From NCBI GenBank assembly GCA_963710175.1, contig CAVPZC010000002.1:806001-870000 (forward strand): DNA of 64,000 nucleotides. The letters run 5' to 3'. This DNA is from Phormidesmis sp963710175. GTDB taxonomy: Bacteria > Cyanobacteriota > Cyanobacteriia > Phormidesmidales > Phormidesmidaceae. Under the pieces are notes generated by a model. It worked only from the letters and a program-made list of their open reading frames with translations. It was not told the DNA's origin and did not search any database. A program made the translations under genes and the position numbers. Positions 23,685 to 33,130 of the stretch are shown here, piece by piece (the first letter of the stretch is position 1; each line of letters opens with the position of its first letter).

Positions 23685-25022
23685 ATGACATTTTTACAGA
23701 TTCCAACTGATCCTCATTACTGGCTGCGTAACGGTCGCGTGCCGCTGACGCTGCTTGCAAATAGGTCTTTCAACTGGTCGCTAGTTGAACAGGTTCAAAG
23801 GGGTGAGTACAGAGAATCTCTAGTAGCGGTGGATATTGAGATCTGTGATGGAAAAGTTGTAGGGGTGCGGCCTGCGATCGCCAATCGATCAGATGATGGC
23901 CCTACTGTCGATGCGCAATCAGGGCTGATTTGGCCCTGCTTCGTCGATATGCACACTCACCTGGACAAAGGCCACATTTGGTCGCGTAGCCCCAATCCAA
24001 ACGGCACTTTTGACGCAGCGCTAGAAACCGCGCAACAAGATCGCAGACAGCGATGGCGAGCAGAAGATGTCTATCAACGGATGGCATTTGGACTGAAGTG
24101 TAGCTACGCCCACGGGACTCAGGCTGTTCGCACTCACTTAGATGCGTTTGGTGAGCAAGGAGAAATTAGCTTTGAAGTATTTCGTCAGCTGCGACAAGAG
24201 TGGGAGAACAAGATTCTGCTACAGGCAGTTTGTTTGGTTTCTCTAGACTATTTTATGGAGCCAAAAGGAGAGAAGCTAGCCGATCTAGTAGCCGATTCGG
24301 GCGGCGCTTTGGGCGGTGTAGCCTATATGAACCCCGCCATTTTTCAACAGATTGATCGAGTATTTGAGCTAGCAAAAGAGAGAGATTTAGACCTTGATTT
24401 TCACACCGATGAGAGTTTGGAGGCAAGCGATATCACTTTGCGCTATGTGGCAGAAGCTGCCATGCGTCACCAGTTTGCTGGGCGAGTCACCTGCGGTCAC
24501 TGCTGTAGTTTGTCTGTGCAGTCTGAAGGTGAGGCGCACAAGACGATAGCGGCGGTTAAACAGGCAGGCCTAGCGATTGTGAGTTTGCCGATGTGCAATC
24601 TGTATTTGCAAGACCGGCAGCCGGAGAGAACGCCACGGTATCGGGGGGTAACTATTTTGCACGAACTTAAGACAGCAGGGGTGAAGTGCGCCCTGGCTTC
24701 TGATAACTGTCGCGATCCATTTTTTGCCTATGGCGATCACGATGGTCTGGAAGTGTTTACCCAGTCTGTTCGGATTGCTCAGCTTGACTATCCTATAGGA
24801 GACTGGCCTCAGGCGGTGACCAGTGTACCTGCTGAGATGATGGGGCTAAGCGGGGTTGGTAAGATTGGTGAAGGAACTGCTGCGGATTTTGTGGTGTTTA
24901 AGGCGCGCAGTTTCAATGAGTTGCTAGCGAGAAGGCAGAGCGATCGCACAGTTATCCGCCAAGGGAAACAGATTGATACGACCCTGCCCGACTATGCCGA
25001 ACTTGACGATTTGATGCGCTAA
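23685..25022 (+). CDS. Cytosine deaminase-like amidohydrolase
   Basis: Metal-dependent amidohydrolase of the cytosine deaminase (CodA) group, 445 residues, probably converting cytosine or a related base. Metal and substrate motifs: PCFVDMHTHLDKGHIW (HxH), LDFHTDESLE, VTCGHCCSL and ALASDNCRDPFFAYG (catalytic Asp in SDN). The C-terminal strand domain (GTAADFVVFKARSF) is typical. It lacks a transport gene neighbour, so it may work with salvage enzymes encoded elsewhere. The ATG at 23685 precedes a family-like start. The last 4 bases overlap cysC tail to tail. Confidence 0.85.
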   Translation: MTFLQIPTDPHYWLRNGRVPLTLLANRSFNWSLVEQVQRGEYRESLVAVDIEICDGKVVGVRPAIANRSDDGPTVDAQSGLIWPCFVDMHTHLDKGHIWSRSPNPNGTFDAALETAQQDRRQRWRAEDVYQRMAFGLKCSYAHGTQAVRTHLDAFGEQGEISFEVFRQLRQEWENKILLQAVCLVSLDYFMEPKGEKLADLVADSGGALGGVAYMNPAIFQQIDRVFELAKERDLDLDFHTDESLEASDITLRYVAEAAMRHQFAGRVTCGHCCSLSVQSEGEAHKTIAAVKQAGLAIVSLPMCNLYLQDRQPERTPRYRGVTILHELKTAGVKCALASDNCRDPFFAYGDHDGLEVFTQSVRIAQLDYPIGDWPQAVTSVPAEMMGLSGVGKIGEGTAADFVVFKARSFNELLARRQSDRTVIRQGKQIDTTLPDYAELDDLMR

Positions 25023-25570
25023 GCGGCGACGCTAGCAGGCAAATAGCCCATTTCTTCTAGCTTGGCGATCACTTTGTTGACGCTCTCTTGTAGCGTTTCG
25101 TTGTGGGTTTCGCAGTTGACCTCGGGGTTGAGCGGCGGCTCGTAAGGATCGCTGATGCCGGTGAACTGTTTAATTTCACCCGAGCGGGCTTTGGCATACA
25201 GTCCTTTCACATCGCGCTCTTCGCACACTTCTACTGGGGCGCTGACATATACTTCAACAAAGTCTCCAATGCGATCGCGCACTTCCTCGCGAATGGCTCT
25301 GTAAGGAGAGATAGCAGCGACTAAAACAATCACACCGTTACGAGTGAGCAAGTTAGAAACAAAACCGATGCGCCGCACGTTTTCATCGCGATCTTCTTTG
25401 CTAAAGCCCAGTCCCTTAGTCAGATTAGTGCGAACGATGTCGCCGTCTAGCACCTCTAGCTTGAGGTTGCGATCACGCAGTTCTTTTGTCAGTGCGTCGT
25501 TAATCGTGGTTTTGCCTGCGCCGCTGAGTCCGGTAAACCAGATAGTGACGCCGCGTTGTTGTGATGACAT
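25019..25570 (-). CDS. cysC: Adenylylsulfate kinase
   Basis: Phosphorylates APS to PAPS in sulfate assimilation. The 183-residue protein is the single-domain form. P-loop GLSGAGKTT at about 14-22, the mobile lid region LDGDIVRTNLTKGLGFSKED, the SPYRAIREEVR segment and FVEVYVSAPVEVCEERDVKG support CysC. AGGAGA lies 11 bases upstream of the ATG. The SLC13 permease gene is upstream on the same strand with about 106 bases between, so co-transcription of transport and activation is likely. It ends 4 bases inside the convergent amidohydrolase gene. Confidence 0.95.
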   Translation of the reverse strand: MSSQQRGVTIWFTGLSGAGKTTINDALTKELRDRNLKLEVLDGDIVRTNLTKGLGFSKEDRDENVRRIGFVSNLLTRNGVIVLVAAISPYRAIREEVRDRIGDFVEVYVSAPVEVCEERDVKGLYAKARSGEIKQFTGISDPYEPPLNPEVNCETHNETLQESVNKVIAKLEEMGYLPASVAA

Positions 25571-25676
25571 GTTTGTATTATCTCCTAACAGTCGAGTTGA
25601 AGTGCCGGTTTTACCTGGTGGAGGGCACTGGCGGGCCCGAGGGGAAAGGGAAAAGATTTAGTAGGCAGTAGAGGCT

Positions 25677-27461
25677 TTAGAGGCCGTAAATCCAGATGGC
25701 TAGCGGGGGGGTGATGATGGCCATGAGTAGGCTGAGGGGGCCACCTACTCTAAGAAAGTCGAGGAAGCGATAGCCGCCAGCAGCGTAGACCATAGTGTTG
25801 GTTTGATAGCCGATGGGCGTCATGAAGCTATTAGAGGCAGCAAAAGTGATGACGAAAATCACCGTGAGGGGGCTGATGCCGATGGACTGAGCCACCTGAG
25901 CGCCAATCGGCAGCAGCAGGATTACCGAGGCATTGTTGGATAGGACGGCGGTCAAGAGGACTGTCAGCACGTAGATCAACGTCAGCATCCAGTAGCTGGA
26001 GAGGTCGCCGCTGGCCTGTACGAGCTGGTTGGATAGCCATTCGGTAGCGCCAGAATTTTGCATGGCTGTGCCCAAAGGAATCAGGCAGGCTAGCAAAAAA
26101 ATCACGTCCCAGCGGACCGCTTGATAGAGTTCGCCGGGCTTCAGGCAGCCGGTGAGCACCATCGCTAAAACGCCAGCTAGGGCCGTGACCAAAATCGGAT
26201 AGTCGGTGACGACGGTCGCCGCAATCACCGCCAGGCCGATTGACAGAGCGATGTTGGCTTTACCCGTGCGCAGCGTGTCCAGATCGCGCTGTTCTAGTAG
26301 CAGCAGGTTGCGGCTGGTTTGAATCCCGACCAGGCTTTGTTTTGGGCCTTGTACCAGCAGCAGATCGCCGAAGCGCAGAGGAACTTTGCCCATGCGATCG
26401 CGCAGCAGCTCTTGCCCCCGGCGAATGGCTAGCACGGTGACGTTGTAGCTCTGGCGAAACCGTATGTCTTTGAGAGTAGATCCAATCAAATTGGAGTTGG
26501 CGATGACCAGGGCTTCAGCAATCCCTTCTTCTTCGCTGACATCGCGCTGCCAGGATTTTTGACCAAACTGCACATCTGGCAGTATTTCTAGCCCCTCACT
26601 CTCGCGGATTTTGAGCAGGTCTTGCTTGCCGCCCCGAGCGAGCAAAATATCGCCTGCCGCGAGCGTTTTATCTGCTAGTGGCTGGGGAAAGTGAGTGTTG
26701 TCACGAATCAGCTCCAGTACGTCTACATCAAAGCGGCGCTGGAGCTGGCTGGCCCGCAGAGTTTGCCCGACCAGACTAGAGCGTGGCGTAATGACTAGCT
26801 CGCTGACGTAGTCTTTCATGCCGTACCTTTGGCTGAGGCCACGGTCGTCGATTTTTCGGTTGGGCAGTAGCAAAGGGGCTACTAGCCCCAGGTAAGCCAG
26901 ACCGACAACAAAGGTGATCAGGCCCAAGGCGGTGAACTGAAATAGAGAGAATTCACCTAGCCCCAGATCACCGGCTAGCCCGCTGGCTAAAACGCTGGTA
27001 GAGGTGCCGACGACGGTGATCATACCGCCCAAAATAGTGGCAAAGGAGAGCGGCATCAGCAGCTTAGAAGGTGAGATGCGGTGCTGCTGGCAAAAGTCTT
27101 CGACGATGGGCAAAAAGACGGACACAATTGCGGTGTTGTTAATCAGACCCGACAGGGGGCCAACAATGATGCCTAATGTGATGATCTGCTGGCTGAGCCG
27201 CTTGCCGCCCCAGCGGATTAGCCAGCTGCTAGCGTTTTGCAATACGCCAGTGCGAGCAATGCCAGCGCTGAGAATAAACATGGCCATGACGGTAATTGTG
27301 GCCGGGTTGCTAAAGCCAGCAATGCCTTCTTGAGGCGTTACCTGCTTGAGCAAAATCAGCGCCACCATCACCCCCAAGGCCGTAATGTCAGAAGGAAAGC
27401 TTTCTACGATGAACAGCACTAGGGCGATCGCCGTCACGCTCAAGGTCAAAACGATGCTCAT
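25677..27461 (-). CDS. SLC13 family permease with two RCK_C (TrkA-C) domains
   Basis: Divalent-anion symporter of the SLC13/ArsB-like superfamily, 594 residues. It has about eleven membrane helices split into two halves around a cytoplasmic insert at about 205-370. The insert holds two TrkA-C domains (SLVGQTLRASQLQRRFDVDV; SNLIGSTLKDIRFRQSYNVT). The paired signatures are in GLINNTAIVSVFLP and AVLSNNASVILLLP. SLC13 proteins with this insert act as sulfate transporters in algae and cyanobacteria; location directly upstream of cysC supports sulfate as substrate. The TrkA-C domains may sense a ligand. Substrate assignment is inference. Confidence 0.9.
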   Translation of the reverse strand: MSIVLTLSVTAIALVLFIVESFPSDITALGVMVALILLKQVTPQEGIAGFSNPATITVMAMFILSAGIARTGVLQNASSWLIRWGGKRLSQQIITLGIIVGPLSGLINNTAIVSVFLPIVEDFCQQHRISPSKLLMPLSFATILGGMITVVGTSTSVLASGLAGDLGLGEFSLFQFTALGLITFVVGLAYLGLVAPLLLPNRKIDDRGLSQRYGMKDYVSELVITPRSSLVGQTLRASQLQRRFDVDVLELIRDNTHFPQPLADKTLAAGDILLARGGKQDLLKIRESEGLEILPDVQFGQKSWQRDVSEEEGIAEALVIANSNLIGSTLKDIRFRQSYNVTVLAIRRGQELLRDRMGKVPLRFGDLLLVQGPKQSLVGIQTSRNLLLLEQRDLDTLRTGKANIALSIGLAVIAATVVTDYPILVTALAGVLAMVLTGCLKPGELYQAVRWDVIFLLACLIPLGTAMQNSGATEWLSNQLVQASGDLSSYWMLTLIYVLTVLLTAVLSNNASVILLLPIGAQVAQSIGISPLTVIFVITFAASNSFMTPIGYQTNTMVYAAGGYRFLDFLRVGGPLSLLMAIITPPLAIWIYGL

Positions 27462-27629
27462 AGAGCCAGAGTATCCGTAGAGGCATATGCGATTTTACCC
27501 ATTAAGTCGGCTAGTCGCAATTTGACTTGCTGCGCAGATGTGCTGCAAATGTTTTGCAGATGCGCTACAGCTATTTTCTACGTTCGGGCGGTGCGGCCTT
27601 CATCCGGACAGATGTACCCGTCGCTAACC

Positions 27630-28727
27630 CTACTGACCCGTCGTCTGGACGATGAGTTCCTTGTGCTTTTCTGCTTTTAGCTTGGGCTGTAGATACAGCC
27701 TCTCAAGTAAAACTGCCCCGCCCGCGACCCACGGCGGCACAATCAGCGCGCCAATAATGCCCAGCACCTGAGCCCCGCCGAGCACGGCCAGAAGCTGATA
27801 CAGCGGATGCACGCCAACCGAGGAGCCGACCAGCAGCGGATCGAGTAGATAGGTCTCGATGTTTTGAATAATGACGTAGAAAACAACCAGCCACAGCACA
27901 ACCCAGCCCCCCTGTGGAATTGCTACCAGCAGGGCTGGAATTGCGCCTAAGATGGGGCCGAGGAAGGGAATGAGATTGGTGACACCCGCGATCGCTCCTA
28001 AGCCAATGGCAAAATCTTTAAGGCCTAAAAAGCTCAGGCCGACGCTGGTAATCAGCGATAAAGTGCCCGAGACCAAAATCCGACCGCGAATGTAGCTGCC
28101 GATGCGACTCGCTATTTCTGGCAGTTGATCGCTGACCCGCTGATCCCAGGGAGCCGGTATCAGCCGCACAAAATTGGTCGTGAGAGTGCGACTGTCCGCC
28201 AGCATATAGCCCGAAATGAAGATCGCCAATACCAGGCTCAGCAGCGTGCCTAAGATATCTGTAGTCAAGTTGTAAGACCGCAGAGCCACCTGACGAGTAG
28301 AGCGAATCGCCCAAGCGGCTATTGCCTGCACATCGAGCTGGTCAAACACCTGATCGGTTAGGTCGGGGCGATTGTTATTGAGAATGAGCACCCAGGCCTC
28401 TACTTGAGTAGCCGCTTTACGCAGCAGTAGGGGTAGCTGACTGACCAATAGCTGAATCTGTTCGAGTACGGTCGGGCCAATCAGGACGACAACCCCAGCT
28501 AAGGTACCGATAATGGCTAGATAGGTCAGCAAGGCTCCTAGCCAGCGAGGGACTCGGTACTGCTCAGCCCAGTTGACAATCGGTGCAATGGAGCAAGCCA
28601 ACACAACGGAGATCATCACCAGCAGCAGCAGCCCTCTGAGCTGCCAGCCGATAATCGCCGCTGTAATCGCCGCAAATACCACTAAGACGCCGCTCAGAGA
28701 AATAGACAGTCGCTGTTCAGAAGCCAT
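27630..28727 (-). CDS. AI-2E family transporter
   Basis: Multi-spanning protein of the AI-2E/PerM family, 365 residues with about seven or eight helices. Characteristic regions: LLLLVMISVVLACSIAPIVN, RVPRWLGALLTYLAIIGT, and the end with VTNLIPFLGPILGAIPALLV. Members export autoinducer-2 or act as Na+/H+ antiporters. An upstream ATG at 28793 would overlap the tldE gene by 46 bases; ATG 28727 (MASEQRLSISLSG) gives a clean 20-base gap and the usual start. It follows tldD-tldE on the same strand and may be co-transcribed. Confidence 0.88.
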   Translation of the reverse strand: MASEQRLSISLSGVLVVFAAITAAIIGWQLRGLLLLVMISVVLACSIAPIVNWAEQYRVPRWLGALLTYLAIIGTLAGVVVLIGPTVLEQIQLLVSQLPLLLRKAATQVEAWVLILNNNRPDLTDQVFDQLDVQAIAAWAIRSTRQVALRSYNLTTDILGTLLSLVLAIFISGYMLADSRTLTTNFVRLIPAPWDQRVSDQLPEIASRIGSYIRGRILVSGTLSLITSVGLSFLGLKDFAIGLGAIAGVTNLIPFLGPILGAIPALLVAIPQGGWVVLWLVVFYVIIQNIETYLLDPLLVGSSVGVHPLYQLLAVLGGAQVLGIIGALIVPPWVAGGAVLLERLYLQPKLKAEKHKELIVQTTGQ

Positions 28728-28747
28728 AGAGTTTGGAGAAAATTGGG

Positions 28748-30175
28748 CTAAAGCGTGTATCGAAACTGGTCTATCAACATACCGGGCATCCACATGCCAC
28801 CGAGCGATCGCCGCTCATAGGTACCCACTGCTGGCAAAAAGGTTTGGCTGTCAGTCAAGGCAAGCAGCCCCTCTCCCAAAAAGCGATAGAGATTATCGTC
28901 AAATCGCAGATTTTCTATGGGAGCGACAATTTCACCTTCCTCAACCCAAAAGCAAGCGTAGCGAGTCATCCCTGTAATCCGCCCAGCCGTCAGGTCACTC
29001 CAGTTAAGATAGTGCAGATTGGAGAGGTACAGGCCGGTACCCAGTTCGGCAAGTGCCTGATTAGCGCTTAGCTGACCAGGAGCCAGGGATGGCGCTCGCA
29101 TAGATTCTCTAGCGTTGGCCGCATTGCTGGTCTTGCCATATTCTTTAGCGCTGCGGGCATTGACGAGTGAAGTCACCCAGCGGCCCGACTGAATAACGGG
29201 CACCTGCATCGGGGCGACCTGCCCGCTGGTATTGAACCGGGGCACGCCTGCCCGCTGAAAATCTTCCCCGAGAGAAAACTGCTCAGAGAGCTGCGCTGCG
29301 CCCTGCTCCAGCTTGGTAAAAGCGCTGTTCCCTTGACGTAGAGCGGCTTCACCTAGCCCGCCATAGATGACAGTTTCGATCAGATCGGCAACGGCGGCTG
29401 GCGCTAAGTAGGTGCGATAGCTACCTCTGGGAATAGCTTTGATGAGTCGTCTCGACAGAGCAAGCTGCTGTTGAGCGGTGGCGATATTTTGCTGATAGGC
29501 TTCCCGGTTCCACTGGCGGCCTGCTAGCGTCCCTTTGACGGCCTGGTGGGGGCGATCGCCAAACAGAGAATAGTCCAGCGTAAAAGACGGGCTCTCATAC
29601 CAGTGGCGCTTTCCCGCCGAGTCGCCATAGGCCCGGTACGAGAGCCCAGCGGCGTATAGTCCTGAAAAATCGAGCGATTGCACTGGCTCTAGCAGCGTTT
29701 CAGCAACTGTCTTGGCTGACAGCAGGTGACCGCTGCGCACTTCACGGCTGCGTCCATTGACAGGCACAGCGGGCGACGGCAGCACAATGTAGGGATCAAC
29801 AGGTAAATCAGGCAGCTCCGCCTGCAAGGTGACCAAGGCTCGCTGGGTAAGCGTCCAGTCCGATTCAAATTCGCCAACAAAGGGGATATTGGCAGTAGCG
29901 GTCTGGGCGGGGCTCATTAGCGTTAGCCGCAGCTGCCCGTCGCACACCTGACCGGTCTGCCGCACTTTGGCCTGATTGAAGCGGGTAAACTGGCTGTCCT
30001 CTCCGGCAATAGAGAGGGTGAAATGGTGATGAGGCGTGCTTGAGAGGCGATCGCCCACCGCCTCCAGCAGGCGATTAAACACGGCCTCGTAGTTTTCAGG
30101 GGAGCGCTGAACGCTGCTATGGCTGTCTGCGGAGAAGCTCGCATCCGATGACTGTTCTGATGAGTGTAAGGTCAC
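28748..30175 (-). CDS. tldE: TldE/PmbA-like subunit of the TldD protease
   Basis: Non-metal partner of TldD. The 475-residue protein has the PmbA/TldD fold: an N-terminal domain with FTRFNQAKVRQTGQVCDGQL, a middle substrate domain and the C-terminal beta-rich domain ending YERRSLGGMWMPGMLID. It lacks the HExxxH metal motif found in TldD. In other bacteria the heterodimer degrades unfolded peptides and matures modified peptides such as microcin B17 precursors. It overlaps tldD by 4 bases (ATGA), confirming translational coupling. A cyanobacterial peptide substrate is not evident in this window. Confidence 0.88.
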   Translation of the reverse strand: MTLHSSEQSSDASFSADSHSSVQRSPENYEAVFNRLLEAVGDRLSSTPHHHFTLSIAGEDSQFTRFNQAKVRQTGQVCDGQLRLTLMSPAQTATANIPFVGEFESDWTLTQRALVTLQAELPDLPVDPYIVLPSPAVPVNGRSREVRSGHLLSAKTVAETLLEPVQSLDFSGLYAAGLSYRAYGDSAGKRHWYESPSFTLDYSLFGDRPHQAVKGTLAGRQWNREAYQQNIATAQQQLALSRRLIKAIPRGSYRTYLAPAAVADLIETVIYGGLGEAALRQGNSAFTKLEQGAAQLSEQFSLGEDFQRAGVPRFNTSGQVAPMQVPVIQSGRWVTSLVNARSAKEYGKTSNAANARESMRAPSLAPGQLSANQALAELGTGLYLSNLHYLNWSDLTAGRITGMTRYACFWVEEGEIVAPIENLRFDDNLYRFLGEGLLALTDSQTFLPAVGTYERRSLGGMWMPGMLIDQFRYTL

Positions 30176-31611
30176 GATCCAGCCCCTCCAAAGACTTCAA
30201 TATGGTCAAAAGCGCAGACTGGCGAGGCGTGGCCGACGCGAATGAGCTGATTGGGTTCACCCTTGCCGCAGTAGGGCGTGCCGTACATTTCTAGGGTTTG
30301 GCGATCGCCAATTTGAGCCAGACTGCTCCAAAACTGAGGCGTCGTCGCCCGATAGTTAGGATTTTTGAGCACTGTCGTCAGCTGACCATTTTCAATTTTG
30401 CGGGCATACTCACAGCCAAACTGAAACTTATGACGCTGATCGTCAATTGACCAGGAGCGATTAGATTCCATATACACACCGTTTTCAATGCTGCCGATCA
30501 GCGTATCAAAATCGGTCTCGCCGGGCTCCAGGTTGATGTTTGCCATTCGATCAATGGCCGGGCGATTCCAGCTACAGGCTCGGGTGCAGGCCACACCCGG
30601 CACTTGCAAACGCGCCTGGCTCTCCAGCCCGCCTAAGCCTCGCTCCAAAACGCCTTTGCGAATTAGATACTGCCGCTCAGCGGGCGCGCCCGTATCGTCG
30701 AAGCGGTAGCTGGCAATCTCACCGGGCACAGTGGCATCAAAGGTGACATTCATCAGCGGTGAACCGTACACCAGCTTGCCAAAGTCTTGAGGCTGGACAA
30801 AGCTGCCTCCGGCATAGTTGCGCTCATCTCCCAAGATGCGGTCTAGCTCCAGGGGATGGCCGACGCTCTCGTGGAGCTGTAGCATCATCTGATCGGGGGC
30901 CAAGACAAGCGTGGTAGCGGTATCGGGGCAGTCTGGTGCGCTCAGCAGTTCGACGGCCTGTTCGCCAATGCGAGTTGCCCTGGCCGATTCAGCACCCGAA
31001 AATAGTTCCCAGCCGCCTTGATAGCTGCGAGCCAGGTAGCCATTGTCTGTGCGCGATTGGGTGACGCCGGGAGCCTGAGCGATCGCCCCCAAATGGCTCT
31101 CCAGCAGCATCAGCTTTTGGTAGACCCGAGAGCCATTGCTACTGACAAACCAGGACTCTACTTCATGAGTGCGGGCTACTGCCAGAGTGCGCACGATCGC
31201 CGCCGATACCTTGAGCTGCTCGCACAGCTGACGCAAAAGGTCGTTAATTTCGCCCGCGCCCAGTCCGCTCAGGGGCCGCTGATAAGGCGAGACATATTCT
31301 CCGGTGACCGGCGGGCGAACGGCCTGGGTGAAACGATGAATTGTCCAGCGGCTGGCGGCTACGGCCTGACTATAGGCACGGCTAGCGGCTGCCTGCAAAG
31401 CATCTCGGGTGAGCCGGTTGGTAGCACTATAGCCAAACTGCCCCTGGGCCAGCACTTCTACCATAGCGCCCTGATTTAGCCCAGTTTCGTTTTGCTGAGG
31501 GTGGCCGTCGCGCATGGCGCGCCAGCTGCTGGTTTCCTGTATGGCCCGAATACCAATCCAGTCAGCGGGAAGATCGATTTGCTCAAGGGTCGCAGTGAGA
31601 TGCCCAATCAT
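30172..31611 (-). CDS. tldD: TldD family metallopeptidase
   Basis: Zinc-dependent peptidase subunit, 479 residues. The metal motif HESVGHPLELDRILGDE gives His247, Glu248 and His252 (HExxxH). A third ligand region is supplied by ACTRACSWNRPAIDRM and the C-terminal DRMANINLEPGE. The end CGKGEPNQLIRVGHASP is family typical. It starts the operon tldD-tldE, probably followed by the AI-2E transporter. Paired TldD/TldE form one active heterodimer; the substrate in cyanobacteria is unknown. Confidence 0.92.
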   Translation of the reverse strand: MIGHLTATLEQIDLPADWIGIRAIQETSSWRAMRDGHPQQNETGLNQGAMVEVLAQGQFGYSATNRLTRDALQAAASRAYSQAVAASRWTIHRFTQAVRPPVTGEYVSPYQRPLSGLGAGEINDLLRQLCEQLKVSAAIVRTLAVARTHEVESWFVSSNGSRVYQKLMLLESHLGAIAQAPGVTQSRTDNGYLARSYQGGWELFSGAESARATRIGEQAVELLSAPDCPDTATTLVLAPDQMMLQLHESVGHPLELDRILGDERNYAGGSFVQPQDFGKLVYGSPLMNVTFDATVPGEIASYRFDDTGAPAERQYLIRKGVLERGLGGLESQARLQVPGVACTRACSWNRPAIDRMANINLEPGETDFDTLIGSIENGVYMESNRSWSIDDQRHKFQFGCEYARKIENGQLTTVLKNPNYRATTPQFWSSLAQIGDRQTLEMYGTPYCGKGEPNQLIRVGHASPVCAFDHIEVFGGAGS

Positions 31612-31847
31612 AAGAAATTTCGAGACTCGTATAGATGCTTGTAGATGGCAGTGTGGTCTGCTCCACTGTCAATCATGCCTTATGACGTTTCGGCCTGGGG
31701 CACAAATGACAGGGGTGGCTGACTTACGCAAACCAACTGCCATATTCGTCAGAATGCTTTATCCGAGTTTTATAAATATGTTTTACAAATCAAATTGCTG
31801 TCTATGTATTAGAAAATAATTTATTTTAAATTTTTAGGCATATAAGA

Positions 31848-31867
31848 TAAACTTAGAATTGAGTTTA
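31848..31867. promoter_or_regulatory. Putative Lrp/AsnC operator
   Basis: Palindrome TAAACTTAGAATTGAGTTTA with perfect arms TAAACT/AGTTTA, 15 bases before the Lrp start, in an AT-rich promoter region. Lrp-type regulators usually bind such AT-rich palindromes and repress their own gene. Confidence 0.5.
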
Positions 31868-31882
31868 TGCCTTTAAAGAATA

Positions 31883-32338
31883 ATGGACTGCGATGAGCTG
31901 GACTGGAAAATACTGACGGTTTTGAGCCGCGAAGGGCGGGTGAGATGGTCGGCGTTGGCTGAGCAGTTTGGGGTGTCGGCACCGGCGATCGCAGATCGAG
32001 TCCGGCGATTGGAAAAAGAGGGCGTGATTACCGGCTACGCGGCGCAGCTAAACGCTGAGAAGCTCGACCTCAGCCTCAGCGCATTTGTCTCAGTCACTCT
32101 AGAGCATCCCCAATATCGCCAGGGCTTTATCGACTACGTGCGGGCTTGTGAAAATATTCAGTCTTGCCACCATGTTGTGGGTGAGGGCGACTACTTACTC
32201 AAACTCTGCTGCCGCTCTACTGCTGACTTAGAGCGCATTCTCAGCGAAGAACTCAAAGCCCTGCCGGGTATTCAGCAAACCCGCACCATAATTGCCCTTT
32301 CAACGGTCAAAGACCAGGCTATTGCGCCAATTGCATAG
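31883..32338 (+). CDS. Lrp/AsnC family transcriptional regulator
   Basis: Regulator of 151 residues. N-terminal winged helix-turn-helix (about 2-50: DELDWKILTVLSREGRVRWS, then ADRVRRLEKEGVITGYAAQL) and a C-terminal RAM ligand/oligomer domain (FVSVTLEHPQ, HHVVGEGDYLLKL). Members sense amino acids. A LysE exporter gene begins 73 bases downstream on the same strand, the common arrangement for an amino-acid-induced exporter. A palindrome just before its start suggests autoregulation. Confidence 0.9.
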   Translation: MDCDELDWKILTVLSREGRVRWSALAEQFGVSAPAIADRVRRLEKEGVITGYAAQLNAEKLDLSLSAFVSVTLEHPQYRQGFIDYVRACENIQSCHHVVGEGDYLLKLCCRSTADLERILSEELKALPGIQQTRTIIALSTVKDQAIAPIA

Positions 32339-32411
32339 GCCTTTCTCAATATCGCCATAGAAGCCACCTTGGTTTGTATCTACTCACTCATCTGCTGTTT
32401 GAGGACAGATT

Positions 32412-33053
32412 ATGCTGTTTATTTTGCTGAAGGGAATTTTTCTGGGGCTGGCGATCGCTGCCCCAGTCGGCCCTATCGCACTGCTATGCATTCGTAGAAC
32501 GCTCACCCAAGGTCGTTTGGCAGGGTTGGTATCGGGCTTTGGAGCGGCCACTGCTGATGGGCTATACGGTATGGTGGCCGCGTTTGGGCTGAGCGCTATT
32601 TCCGATTTATTGATAGATCACACAGATTACTTGCAGCTGGTCGGCGGTCTGTTTCTCTGCTATCTAGGGCTGACTACCTTTTTTGCTAAGCCAGCAAGCG
32701 TCCTCACCCGCAGCGACTCTTTGAATGCGCCTGGTGTTCCTAACGCCAAACTGACCGTTATCGGTTCCTATAGCTCCACGCTGGTGCTCACCCTGACCAA
32801 CCCTGCTACCATTTTTTCTTTTATTGCTATTTTTGCCGGTCTCAGTATTACGCAGGCATCTTACCTGAATTCTGTAACCCTTGTATTTGGCGTATTTACG
32901 GGCTCGGTGCTGTGGTGGATGGTGCTAGTCTCAGGGGTAGTGTATCTGCGCAATCGGCTCACGCCTGAGCGACTGTCCCGGTTTAATCAGGGCGCGAATA
33001 AAGTGTTTGGGGCGATGATTTTTGGCTTTGGCATGGCCGCTCTGCTGATTTAG
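32412..33053 (+). CDS. LysE family amino-acid exporter
   Basis: Six-helix exporter, 213 residues, of the LysE/RhtB superfamily. The signature GLAIAAPVGPIALLCIRRTL near the N-terminus carries the conserved (A/G)PVGP motif; SGFGAATADGLYGMVAAFG, LTNPATIFSFIAIFAGLS and the end VFGAMIFGFGMAAL support the fold. It probably exports a basic or neutral amino acid under control of the Lrp-like gene immediately upstream. The exact substrate cannot be inferred. Confidence 0.9.
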   Translation: MLFILLKGIFLGLAIAAPVGPIALLCIRRTLTQGRLAGLVSGFGAATADGLYGMVAAFGLSAISDLLIDHTDYLQLVGGLFLCYLGLTTFFAKPASVLTRSDSLNAPGVPNAKLTVIGSYSSTLVLTLTNPATIFSFIAIFAGLSITQASYLNSVTLVFGVFTGSVLWWMVLVSGVVYLRNRLTPERLSRFNQGANKVFGAMIFGFGMAALLI

Positions 33054-33130
33054 CCTGATGAGGCTAACGGAATTACGGGTCTAACAGCATTGGTCTGGTA
33101 GATAGCTCTTAGAGAAATAGGTTTCTGAGC

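Noticed and set aside
28727..28793. Earlier ATG for the AI-2E transporter
   Set aside because: It overlaps the end of tldE and adds 22 residues unlike the family start.
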